A DNA stretch of 5,674 nt from Gammaproteobacteria bacterium (GTDB lineage Bacteria > Pseudomonadota > Gammaproteobacteria > Steroidobacterales > Steroidobacteraceae). The translations under genes were made by a program, and so were the position numbers. The stretch is taken from contig PMMB01000322.1 in assembly GCA_003165495.1 (NCBI GenBank), positions 1 through 5,674 on the forward strand, written 5' to 3'. Under the pieces are notes generated by a model. It saw only the letters and a list, made by a program, of their open reading frames with translations. It was not told where the DNA came from and searched no databases. This document shows, piece by piece, positions 1-5,674 of the stretch (within the stretch, counting starts at the first letter, position 1; each line of letters begins with the position of its first letter).

Positions 1-1184
1 GCCAGCAGCGCCGCGTTGGCACCGGCGAGCAATCCTTGCGCCGCAGCCTCTTCGTAGCCGGTGGTACCGTTGATTTGGCCGGCGAAAAACAGTCCGGAAA
101 GGAACTTGCTCTCCAAGCTGTATTTGAGATCGCGCGGATCGAAGAAATCGTATTCGATGGCGTAGCCCGGGCGCGTGATGTGCGCACGCTCGAACCCCAA
201 GATGGTATGCACGAACTCGTGTTGCACGTCGAACGGCAGACTCGTGGATATGCCGTTGGGATAGATCTCGTGAGTATCCAGGCCCTCGGGCTCGACGAAG
301 ATCTGATGCGAGTGCTTATCCGCAAATCGCACCACCTTGTCTTCTACCGAAGGACAGTAGCGCGGGCCGACGCCCTCGATCAAACCGGTGAACATGGGCG
401 AGCGCGCGGTGGCGCCGCGAATGATGTCGTGCGTGCGCTCGTTGGTGGCCGTGATGTGGCAGGGCAGCTGGCGCGGGTGCACCGCGCGCTCCGACAAATA
501 AGAGAACACCGGCCGCGGATGATCGCTGTGCTGTTCGCGCATCACTGAAAAATCAATGCTGCGGCCGTCGATTCGCGGCGGCGTGCCGGTCTTCAGGCGC
601 CCGACACGCAAATTCAATTCGCGCAGGCGCGCCGCCAGACTCGTCGACGGCGGATCGCCGGCGCGGCCGCCCGGATGGCTCTCCAAGCCGATGTGAATCT
701 TGCCGCCCAAAAATGTGCCGACGGTCAGAACAATGGCGCGCGCTCGAAATTCGATGCCGCTTTGCGTGACGACCCCCACCACGCGTTCACCCTCGATCAA
801 AAGATCGGCGGCTTCTTGTTGAAACAGCGCCAAATTCGCTTGAGCCTCGAGGATGCGGCGAATCGCACGCTTGTAGAGTTGCCGATCGGCTTGCGCTCGC
901 GTGGCGCGTACCGCGGGTCCCTTGCTCAAGTTCAGGGTGCGGAACTGGATGCCGGCCTCATCGGTCGCGAGTGCCATCGCACCGCCCAACGCATCGATCT
1001 CCTTGACCAAGTGCCCCTTACCGATGCCGCCGATCGCCGGATTACAGCTCATCTGCCCCAGCGTCTCTACGTTGTGCGTGAGCAGCAGGGTGCGCTGGCC
1101 CATGCGCGCAGCCGCAAGCGCGGCTTCGGTGCCCGCATGGCCGCCGCCGATCACGATCACCCCGTATTCCGTACCGAAACGCAT
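1..1184 (-). CDS. mnmG: tRNA uridine-5-carboxymethylaminomethyl modification enzyme MnmG (GidA), N-terminal part, cut by window edge
   Basis: FAD-dependent subunit of the MnmE-MnmG complex. It uses methylene-tetrahydrofolate and glycine or ammonium to build the (carboxymethyl)aminomethyl group on C5 of wobble uridine 34 in several cytoplasmic tRNAs. I translated the minus strand directly: 394 residues are visible out of about 630 usual for the family, and the reading frame is open to the left edge. Seen: the FAD-binding GGGHAG loop at residues 13-18, QMSCNPAIGG with Cys47, the GGRAGDPPS and LKTGTPPRID blocks (about 172-206), GPRYCPSVEDK with Cys277, and the FFAGQINGTTGYEEAAAQG block near 366-384. 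Cys47 and Cys277 have the same numbers as the functional cysteines of E. coli MnmG. The ATG at 1184-1182 puts twelve residues before the GGG loop, as in E. coli, so this start is preferred although no strong Shine-Dalgarno precedes it. The gene is divergent from the redoxin gene. Identity is near certain; only the C-terminus is missing. Confidence 0.97.
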   Translation of the reverse strand, partial: MRFGTEYGVIVIGGGHAGTEAALAAARMGQRTLLLTHNVETLGQMSCNPAIGGIGKGHLVKEIDALGGAMALATDEAGIQFRTLNLSKGPAVRATRAQADRQLYKRAIRRILEAQANLALFQQEAADLLIEGERVVGVVTQSGIEFRARAIVLTVGTFLGGKIHIGLESHPGGRAGDPPSTSLAARLRELNLRVGRLKTGTPPRIDGRSIDFSVMREQHSDHPRPVFSYLSERAVHPRQLPCHITATNERTHDIIRGATARSPMFTGLIEGVGPRYCPSVEDKVVRFADKHSHQIFVEPEGLDTHEIYPNGISTSLPFDVQHEFVHTILGFERAHITRPGYAIEYDFFDPRDLKYSLESKFLSGLFFAGQINGTTGYEEAAAQGLLAGANAALL

Positions 1185-1296
1185 CACGCTGAATCCACTC
1201 GATTTTCCACGAGGCGCGTACTGTAATGGGGTCCATGTAAAAGTGCCAGGGAACCTATGGCCATGTTGTCGCGCCTAAAGTTCGTATCGTGATCGC

Positions 1297-1314
1297 GCGT
1301 TGCCGCGGCAACGC
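1297..1314. repeat. perfect 18-bp palindrome, operator-like or RNA hairpin
   Basis: GCGTTGCCGCGGCAACGC equals its own reverse complement. It lies 72 bp before the redoxin ATG and 112 bp before the mnmG start on the other side. As DNA it resembles a dimeric-repressor operator with a central CG. If transcribed, it could fold into a 7-bp stem with a CGCG loop. There is no T-run after it on the plus strand, so it is not a typical intrinsic terminator. The regulator is unknown. Confidence 0.5.
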
Positions 1315-1335
1315 CGGTATGACCAACCAGTGGAT

Positions 1336-1357
1336 ATCGCGGCGTTTCCGCGGCAAC
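1336..1357 (+). repeat. second, degenerate copy of the palindromic element
   Basis: GCGTTTCCGCGGCAAC at 1342-1357 matches GCGTTGCCGCGGCAAC at 1297-1312 at 15 of 16 positions, as a direct repeat 45 bp apart. The similarity extends leftwards: both copies are preceded by ATCGC, with one extra G in this copy. The inner dyad is also nearly symmetric, with one mismatch. Two related sites this close to a start codon suggest paired protein-binding sites, or a repeated leader structure if this region is transcribed. Confidence 0.45.
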
Positions 1358-1373
1358 TTGCGCCTGGACACCT

Positions 1374-1377
1374 GGAG
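1374..1377 (+). promoter_or_regulatory. ribosome binding site that sets the redoxin start
   Basis: GGAG lies 9 nt before the ATG at 1387. It favours this ATG over the upstream in-frame TTG at 1300, which would add 29 residues (arginine-rich and polar) ahead of the signal sequence and which sits inside the palindrome. Confidence 0.6.
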
Positions 1378-1386
1378 CCTTCGCAA

Positions 1387-2061
1387 ATGAGCCGCCCGCC
1401 CCGCAGCCCACATGTCGTTCGCGTCCCCGCCTTGGGTCTTGCCGTTTTGTGCACCAGCATGATCGGCGCCTGCGCCATCGCCATCGCGGCCGGGGCAGGG
1501 ATCGCGGCCGGGACCGGGGGCGCCCTGCAAATCGGCCGGCCGGCGCCTGATTTCATCGCCACGGACAGCAAAGGCAGTTCGCTGACCTTGAGCCAGTACC
1601 GCGGCAAGTCCGTGGTCTTGGAGTGGACCAATGCCGACTGCCCCTATACACGTAAGCACTACTCCAGCGGCAACATGCAAAGCATCCAAGCGCTGGCGCA
1701 AAAAAATGGCGTGGTCTGGCTGACCGTGATTTCTTCGGCACCCGGCAAGCAGGGCTATGTCAACGGACCCGCCGCAGACGCCCTGACCCAGTCACGCGGG
1801 GCCGTTCCGACGGCGGTGTTGCTGGACTCGTCGGGGACTATCGCCCGCCAGTATGGCGCGAAGACCACGCCGCACATGTTTGTCATCGACAAGAATGGAA
1901 CGCTGCAATACATGGGCGGCATCGATAGCATCGCCACCGCGGACGTCGGCGATATACCCAATGCCGAACCGTATCTCAAAGAAGCCATGCTGGCGGTCGC
2001 GCAAGGCAACCCCGTCGCACATGCGGTGACCAGGCCTTACGGCTGCTCGGTCAAATATTGA
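1387..2061 (+). CDS. exported thioredoxin-fold (redoxin/AhpC-TSA-like) protein with a monothiol CPYT site
   Basis: The 224-residue protein has an arginine-containing N-terminus and a long hydrophobic, alanine/glycine-rich stretch at about residues 13-42. This indicates a Sec signal or a membrane anchor, so the redoxin domain should sit in the periplasm. The domain opens with IGRPAPDF (49-56), followed by the active-site segment LEWTNADCPYTRKHY (78-92), the cis-proline motif TTP (160-162) before HMFVID, and ends in PYGCSVKY. The active site has one cysteine, Cys85; the position of the second thioredoxin cysteine is Thr88 (CPYT). It does not fit the classic peroxiredoxin TxxC motif, because the threonine is four residues before Cys85. 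Cys220 near the C-terminus could act as a resolving cysteine; this is inference. The family is common in proteobacterial genomes under names such as redoxin or thioredoxin family protein, but I know of no firm function. IGAC at 26-29 loosely resembles a lipobox. The gene is convergent with the fumarase, 27 bp apart. Its substrate is unknown; thiol-disulfide reduction or peroxide handling are both possible. Confidence 0.88.
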   Translation: MSRPPRSPHVVRVPALGLAVLCTSMIGACAIAIAAGAGIAAGTGGALQIGRPAPDFIATDSKGSSLTLSQYRGKSVVLEWTNADCPYTRKHYSSGNMQSIQALAQKNGVVWLTVISSAPGKQGYVNGPAADALTQSRGAVPTAVLLDSSGTIARQYGAKTTPHMFVIDKNGTLQYMGGIDSIATADVGDIPNAEPYLKEAMLAVAQGNPVAHAVTRPYGCSVKY

Positions 2062-2064
2062 CCG
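2048..2064. other. inverted repeat spanning the redoxin stop codon
   Basis: CGGTCAA at 2048-2054 and TTGACCG at 2058-2064 form a perfect 7-bp dyad with a 3-nt loop, including the TGA stop at 2059-2061. It lies between two convergent genes. No T-run follows on either strand, so an intrinsic terminator is not supported. It could be a weak RNA 3'-end hairpin or a chance consequence of the coding sequence. Confidence 0.3.
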
Positions 2065-2088
2065 GCGAAATCTCCCGCTGCAGGGCAG

Positions 2089-3612
2089 CTACTCCACCGC
2101 CACGGGAATGCCGGCAAATTTGCCCGCCCATGCCTTGGGTCCGGTCTGGTGCACGGAAACACCGTCCGAGCTCACCGCCACCGTGACCGGCATATCGCGC
2201 ACTTCGAATTCGTACACCGCCTCCATCCCCAATTCCGGGAAGGCAACGATGCGGCTGCCGCGAATGGCATTCGAGACGAGGAAGGCGGCGCCGCCCACCG
2301 CGATCAAATAGGCGCAAGCGTGCTTCGCGATAGACTCGACGGTTTCAGGGCCGCGCTCGGCCTTCCCGACCATCGCCAGCAAGCCGGACTTGCCCAGCAT
2401 AGTGTCGGTAAACCGGTCCATGCGATTGGCGGTGGTCGGACCCGCAGGCCCCACGACTTCGGTACCGACGGGGTCGACCGGACCGACGTAGTAGATGACG
2501 CGGCCGTGAAAATCCAACCCGTCGGGCAGCGGCTTGCCGGCATCGAGCAAAGCACAAATGCGCTTGTGAGCGGCATCGCGGCCGGTCAAGAGCTTTCCCG
2601 ACAGCAACAAGCGCTCACCGGGTTTCCAGCTTGCAATCTCTGCTTTGTCGAGGCCATCGAGCGACACGCGCCGCGCGCCGGCATCGGCGATCCACTGAAC
2701 TTTCGGCCACAGATCCAAATTCGGCGGCTCGAGAACCGCCGGACCTCCGCCATCGAGAGTGAAATGGATATGACGGGTGGCGGCACAGTTGGGAATCACA
2801 GCCACCGGCAAAGAGGCCGCATGCGTCGGGTAGTCCAATACTTTCACATCGAGCACGGTGGTTAAGCCCCCGAGGCCTTGCGCACCTAGCCCAAGGGCGT
2901 TGACCCGCTGGAATATTTCCAAGCGAAGTTCTTCCAATTTGGATTTCGGTCCGCGCGCGATCAGATCGCCGATGTCGATGGACTCCATCAACGACTCCTT
3001 GGCCAGCAGCATGGCCTTCTCGGCGCTGCCGCCGATGCCCACCCCCAGCATTCCGGGCGGACACCAACCGGCCCCCATCTCAGGCACCACCTCCAGCACC
3101 CAATCGGCAACCGAATCCGATGGATTGAGCATGGCGAACATGGATTTGTTTTCCGATCCGCCGCCCTTCGCGGCAACGGTAATGTCGACCTGCTCTCCCG
3201 GAACGAATTCGGTGTGGATCACCGCGGGTGTGTTGTCGCGGGTGTTGGATCGCTTGAACGCGGGGTCGGAAACGATGGACGCGCGCAGCTTGTTCTCGGG
3301 ATTGAGGTAGGCTCGCCGCACGCCTTCGTTGATCATCGCCGGAAGGTCGAGCGTCGCGTCCCAGCGCACGCCCATTCCCACTTTCACGAACACCACCACG
3401 ATGCCGGTGTCCTGGCATAGGGGCCGATGACCTTCGGCGCACATGCGCGAATTGGTGAGTATCTGCGCGATCGCGTCGCGCGCGGATGGGCTCTGTTCCA
3501 TGTCGTACGCACGCCCCATGGCGCGAATGAAATCAGGCGTGTGATAGTAGGAAATGTATTGCAAGGCATCGGCGACGCTGGCAATCACATCGGCTTCGCG
3601 AATCACGGTCAT
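2089..3612 (-). CDS. fumA: class I fumarate hydratase, iron-sulfur dependent
   Basis: Converts fumarate and L-malate reversibly in the TCA cycle, in the cytoplasm, using a [4Fe-4S] cluster that superoxide and oxygen can damage. The 507-residue protein is complete and near the usual length of the roughly 505-550-residue single-chain class I enzymes. The N-terminal alpha domain covers about residues 10-285 and carries three likely cluster ligands: Cys66 in RPLCQDTG, Cys184 in GAGWCPPGMLGVGIGG and Cys276 in IPNCAATRHIHF. The C-terminal beta domain (about 325-500) contains HGRVIYYVGPVDPVG, GPAGPTTANRMDRFTD and MLGKSGLLAMVGKAERG. I chose the ATG at 3612-3610 because GAAGG lies 7 nt upstream and the family's N-terminus begins here. 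The frame stays open upstream to 3858, but that part runs over the promoter region and the next gene and lacks family similarity. The gene is divergent from the hydrolase gene. The symbol follows common usage for class I enzymes; I cannot tell fumA from fumB or other paralogue names. Confidence 0.96.
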   Translation of the reverse strand: MTVIREADVIASVADALQYISYYHTPDFIRAMGRAYDMEQSPSARDAIAQILTNSRMCAEGHRPLCQDTGIVVVFVKVGMGVRWDATLDLPAMINEGVRRAYLNPENKLRASIVSDPAFKRSNTRDNTPAVIHTEFVPGEQVDITVAAKGGGSENKSMFAMLNPSDSVADWVLEVVPEMGAGWCPPGMLGVGIGGSAEKAMLLAKESLMESIDIGDLIARGPKSKLEELRLEIFQRVNALGLGAQGLGGLTTVLDVKVLDYPTHAASLPVAVIPNCAATRHIHFTLDGGGPAVLEPPNLDLWPKVQWIADAGARRVSLDGLDKAEIASWKPGERLLLSGKLLTGRDAAHKRICALLDAGKPLPDGLDFHGRVIYYVGPVDPVGTEVVGPAGPTTANRMDRFTDTMLGKSGLLAMVGKAERGPETVESIAKHACAYLIAVGGAAFLVSNAIRGSRIVAFPELGMEAVYEFEVRDMPVTVAVSSDGVSVHQTGPKAWAGKFAGIPVAVE

Positions 3613-3619
3613 GGCATAG

Positions 3620-3624
3620 CCTTC
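3620..3624 (-). promoter_or_regulatory. ribosome binding site of the fumarase gene
   Basis: On the minus strand GAAGG lies 7 nt before the ATG at 3612. It decides the start against longer in-frame extensions towards 3858. Confidence 0.6.
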
Positions 3625-3677
3625 AAGTAAAGACGAACTGGGCCGCAAATCTACCAATTCGCGGGCGGCGATAGGTG

Positions 3678-3714
3678 GCGAATCCCCTACAATCGGGAGA
3701 TATCGGAGATTCGC
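3678..3714. promoter_or_regulatory. putative promoter of the hydrolase-ABC operon, framed by an inverted repeat
   Basis: TACAAT at 3688-3693 matches five of six bases of the sigma-70 -10 consensus. It would start transcription near 3700, just ahead of the ribosome-binding site. I see no good -35 box at the expected distance. GCGAATC at 3678-3684 and GATTCGC at 3708-3714 form a 7-bp inverted repeat that encloses the -10 and the ribosome-binding site. Inside it, ATCGGGAGAT and ATCGGAGAT (3692-3710) are an imperfect tandem repeat. Another ATTCGC occurs at 3657-3662. A repressor site is possible but unproven. Confidence 0.35.
3705..3708 (+). promoter_or_regulatory. ribosome binding site that sets the hydrolase start
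   Basis: GGAG lies 6 nt before the ATG at 3715. A second in-frame ATG at 3736 has GGAG only 4 nt upstream. The first start also keeps the basic MRRVRR n-region of the signal peptide, so 3715 is preferred. Confidence 0.55.
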
Positions 3715-5217
3715 ATGCGGCGTGTACGGAGAGCTATGGCGTTGAACACCTTGGGGAGCACCTTGTGCGGCGCTTTGGCCGTGAGTTGTCTGTGGCTGCC
3801 GCCGGCTGCGGCAGCGCCCGCGGGCCGCCTGCCATTGCATGCGTGTCGCCTCGAACATCCGCTTCAGCTAGCGTCGATAACCGCGCGTTGCGGCGTGCTC
3901 AAAGTACCGGAAGATCGAACGCAGCCCGGTGGCGCGACCATCGATTTGAGCATTGCGGTGGTGCCCGCGCTCAATCGGCGCGCCGCGGCGGCGCCGCTAT
4001 TTCTCTTGGCCGGCGGCCCCGGCCAAGGCGCCGCGGCCATGTACGTAAGCTACGCCGCGGCGTTCGCGCGAGTGAATCGCAACCACGATATCGTGCTGGT
4101 CGATCAACGCGGCACCGGAAAGTCCGCGCCGCTGTCCTGCGACTACCCGGATGACTGGCAAGCACAGAGCGACGCCATGCCGGCGCTGCGACAGGCGACC
4201 CTGGCATGCCTCTCCAAGTATGGCGACCGGGTGCGCTTCTACACCAGCAGCGCGGCGGTTGCCGACCTCGCGGCGGTACGCGAGGCGCTTGGGTTTCCGA
4301 CAATCGATCTCTATGGAGCCTCTTACGGCACGCGAGTCGCACAGCTCTACATGCGGCGCTATCCCGCATCGATTCATGCGGTGATCTTGGATGGGGTGAC
4401 TTTTCCGGAACAGGCCATAGGCCCCGAGACACCGTTGGACGGCCAGCGTGCCCTGGATCTTATCGTGTCCCGTTGCGAGCACTCTCAGGATTGCGCCACA
4501 GCCTACCCTGAGTTGCAACAAGACCTCGATGGCTTGCGCCGGCAATTCGGAGCGCAGAAGTCGATGATAACCATCGATGATCCGAACAGCGGCCTGCCGC
4601 TCAAGATCGAATTCAATCGCAGCATGCTGAACGCAGCGCTAAGATTTCTTTCCTATAGCGCCACCCAAGCCTCGTTGCTGCCCACACTGATTCATCGAGC
4701 GACCCAAGGCGCCCTGGCACCGCTCGCCGCGCAGACCATCATGACCGCTCGGCAGGTCGGCGATCAACTCGCAAGCGGCATGCAGAACAGCGTGATCTGC
4801 AGTGAAGACGCGCCGTTTTTCGCCGCGGCCGACATCGACCGGGCGGCAATTGCTCGAACCTACCAGGGTGCGGATCAGCTGGACGCGCTGCTTGCGATTT
4901 GCAAACTGTGGCCGCACGGGCCGGTGGATGCCGATCTGCACAGCCCTCTACGCAGCGACATTCCCACCTTGTTGTTGTCCGGCGAGGCGGATCCGGTGAC
5001 GCCGCCCGCGGATGCGGAACGCGCGGCCCGTGGACTTGCGCGCCATCGGCACCTGATATTGAGCGGTGAGGGACATGGCCAGGTGGCCACCGGCTGTGTA
5101 CCAAAGTTGATGGCGGAGTTTCTGGACGCAGCGGCGCCTACCATGCTCGATGCGACCTGTCTCGAGCGGCACAGCCCGGCGCCATTCTTCGTGAGCATGA
5201 CGGGCCCGGCGCCATGA
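3715..5217 (+). CDS. secreted alpha/beta hydrolase, TAP-like / proline iminopeptidase type (peptidase family S33)
   Basis: The 500-residue protein begins with a Sec signal peptide: basic MRRVRR, a hydrophobic core to about residue 29, and an alanine-rich cleavage region near residues 31-36. The mature part should be periplasmic or secreted. Seen: a CGVLKVPEDR entry motif (59-68); LLAGGPGQGA (97-106), the usual oxyanion-hole region; VLVDQRGTGKS (127-137); the nucleophile elbow GASYG with Ser203; the likely acid Asp426 in SGEADPVTPP; and the likely base His454 in GEGHGQVATGC. The last part (about 360-485) fits the TAP C-terminal domain of tripeptidyl-aminopeptidase-like hydrolases. Relatives cleave N-terminal residues or short peptides, but esterase activity is also known for the fold, so the substrate is open. 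The mature chain has ten cysteines, an even number that would suit disulfide bonds outside the cytoplasm. The stop TGA overlaps the start of the ABC ATPase gene in ATGA, indicating one operon with translational coupling. Confidence 0.92.
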   Translation: MRRVRRAMALNTLGSTLCGALAVSCLWLPPAAAAPAGRLPLHACRLEHPLQLASITARCGVLKVPEDRTQPGGATIDLSIAVVPALNRRAAAAPLFLLAGGPGQGAAAMYVSYAAAFARVNRNHDIVLVDQRGTGKSAPLSCDYPDDWQAQSDAMPALRQATLACLSKYGDRVRFYTSSAAVADLAAVREALGFPTIDLYGASYGTRVAQLYMRRYPASIHAVILDGVTFPEQAIGPETPLDGQRALDLIVSRCEHSQDCATAYPELQQDLDGLRRQFGAQKSMITIDDPNSGLPLKIEFNRSMLNAALRFLSYSATQASLLPTLIHRATQGALAPLAAQTIMTARQVGDQLASGMQNSVICSEDAPFFAAADIDRAAIARTYQGADQLDALLAICKLWPHGPVDADLHSPLRSDIPTLLLSGEADPVTPPADAERAARGLARHRHLILSGEGHGQVATGCVPKLMAEFLDAAAPTMLDATCLERHSPAPFFVSMTGPAP

Positions 5218-5674
5218 TCGAAGCGAAGAATTTAAGCAAGCGCTTCGGCGCCATCGAGGCCGTCTGCGACATCTCCTTCGTTGCGCGCGACGGTGAGATC
5301 ACCGGCATCCTGGGTGCCAACGGCGCCGGCAAGTCGACTTGTTTGCGCATGCTGTATGGAGTCCTGACGCCGGACCTCGGCAAGGCGTGCATCGACGGCA
5401 TCGACATCCGCGGCGAGACCTCGAAAGCTCGCGCGCATTTGGGCGTGCTGCCGCACGCGGCGGGTCTTTACGGCAACCTGACGGCGCGCGAGAACATCCA
5501 GTATTTCGGTTCACTGCAGGGAATCGGCAGCGACCGCTTGAGGTCACGCACCGACGAACTCGCCCGCATTCTCGGCATGGAAAGTTTCATCGAACGCCGC
5601 GCCAAGGGCTTTTCGCAGGGACAGCGCATCAAAGTGGCACTGGCGCGCGCGCTGATTCACGACCCCGGCAATAT
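5214..5674 (+). CDS. ABC transporter ATP-binding protein, NatA-like, N-terminal part cut by window edge
   Basis: I translated 153 residues; family members are often about 240-310 residues, so the gene continues past the right edge. The protein is the cytoplasmic ATPase that would drive an ABC transporter. Seen: the Walker A motif GANGAGKST (34-42), then GVLPHAAGLYGNLTARENI (77-95) and the signature-region KGFSQGQRIKVALARALIHDP (131-151). The GLY..LTARENI block and the altered signature SQGQ (134-137, for SGGQ) are typical of the NatA (sodium exporter)/ABC-2 type branch. At the Q-loop position there is His81 rather than glutamine, as I recall from relatives of this branch. Walker B lies beyond the window. 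The ATG at 5214 overlaps the hydrolase stop by 4 nt and has no strong ribosome-binding site of its own, so reinitiation after the hydrolase is likely. By analogy a NatB/ABC-2 permease gene should follow. Transport substrate and direction cannot be read from this part; export is the family norm. Confidence 0.93.
   Translation, partial: MIEAKNLSKRFGAIEAVCDISFVARDGEITGILGANGAGKSTCLRMLYGVLTPDLGKACIDGIDIRGETSKARAHLGVLPHAAGLYGNLTARENIQYFGSLQGIGSDRLRSRTDELARILGMESFIERRAKGFSQGQRIKVALARALIHDPGN

Larger units (their letters stand above)
1185..1386. promoter_or_regulatory. divergent intergenic region between mnmG and the redoxin gene
   Basis: These 202 bp lie between the mnmG start on the minus strand and the ATG of the redoxin gene on the plus strand, so they should carry promoters for both genes. 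I find no convincing sigma-70 pair on either strand. TGTAAT at 1222-1227 resembles a -10 box but has no matching -35 at 16-18 bp. The right-hand part carries a palindrome and its near-copy, listed separately. No RNA gene or small ORF with a ribosome-binding site was recognised here. Confidence 0.5.

Noticed and set aside
36..1226. Two long plus-strand open frames (36-548 and 675-1226) opposite mnmG
   Set aside because: They are antisense shadows of a GC-rich coding sequence. The minus-strand frame matches MnmG throughout, and the products resemble no family I know.
1203..1227. Possible sigma-70 promoter with TGTAAT as -10
   Set aside because: The nearest -35-like hexamer, TTTTCC, is only 13 bp away, so the pair is not convincing.
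1231..1252. Possible sigma-54 promoter for mnmG (CTGGCAC followed by TTTTACATG on the minus strand)
   Set aside because: The -24 element fits, but at the required spacing the -12 position reads TG instead of GC.
1300..1386. Longer redoxin start at TTG 1300
   Set aside because: No ribosome-binding site is seen, the TTG lies inside the palindrome, and the extension would put a polar, arginine-rich stretch before the signal sequence.
2149..2865. Plus-strand open frame of 238 codons opposite the fumarase gene
   Set aside because: It lies wholly within the well-supported class I fumarase on the other strand, and its protein shows no recognisable domain.
3613..3858. Extended N-terminus of the fumarase (82 more codons)
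   Set aside because: It crosses the divergent promoter and the hydrolase signal-peptide region, lacks family similarity, and a good ribosome-binding site precedes the ATG at 3612.
3971..4545. Minus-strand open frames opposite the hydrolase gene (153 and 182 codons)
   Set aside because: They are arginine-rich or low-complexity antisense translations. The plus-strand frame has a complete set of hydrolase motifs.

Overview
This GC-rich bacterial window holds five protein-coding genes. It looks like part of a proteobacterial chromosome, most likely gammaproteobacterial. The clearest phylogenetic hint is MnmG, which aligns with the E. coli protein as I remember it without an indel over the visible 394 residues (Cys47 and Cys277 fall at the same numbers). 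I cannot name a genus. I see no mobile element, CRISPR array, RNA gene or phage gene, and no gap between genes exceeds about 200 bp.

Layout: (1) 1-1184, minus strand: the N-terminal 394 residues of the tRNA-modification enzyme MnmG (GidA), running off the left edge. (2) 1185-1386: a divergent intergenic region with a perfect 18-bp palindrome and a near-copy 45 bp downstream, just before the next gene. (3) 1387-2061, plus strand: an exported or membrane-anchored thioredoxin-fold (redoxin/AhpC-TSA-like) protein with one active-site cysteine (CPYT) and a conserved-looking C-terminal cysteine. (4) 2089-3612, minus strand: a complete class I [4Fe-4S] fumarate hydratase, convergent with the redoxin gene. 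(5) 3613-3714: a short divergent promoter region. (6) 3715-5217, plus strand: a secreted alpha/beta hydrolase of the TAP-like/proline iminopeptidase type (S33). (7) 5214 to the right edge, plus strand: the start of an ABC transporter ATPase of the NatA type, joined to the hydrolase gene by an ATGA overlap.

MnmG and fumarase are housekeeping enzymes (wobble-uridine modification; TCA cycle). The hydrolase and ABC genes form a translationally coupled operon that probably continues into a permease beyond the window; the substrate is unknown. No clearly new system is visible. The items most worth a second look are the twin palindromic repeat upstream of the redoxin, the monothiol redoxin itself, and the hydrolase-ABC pair.
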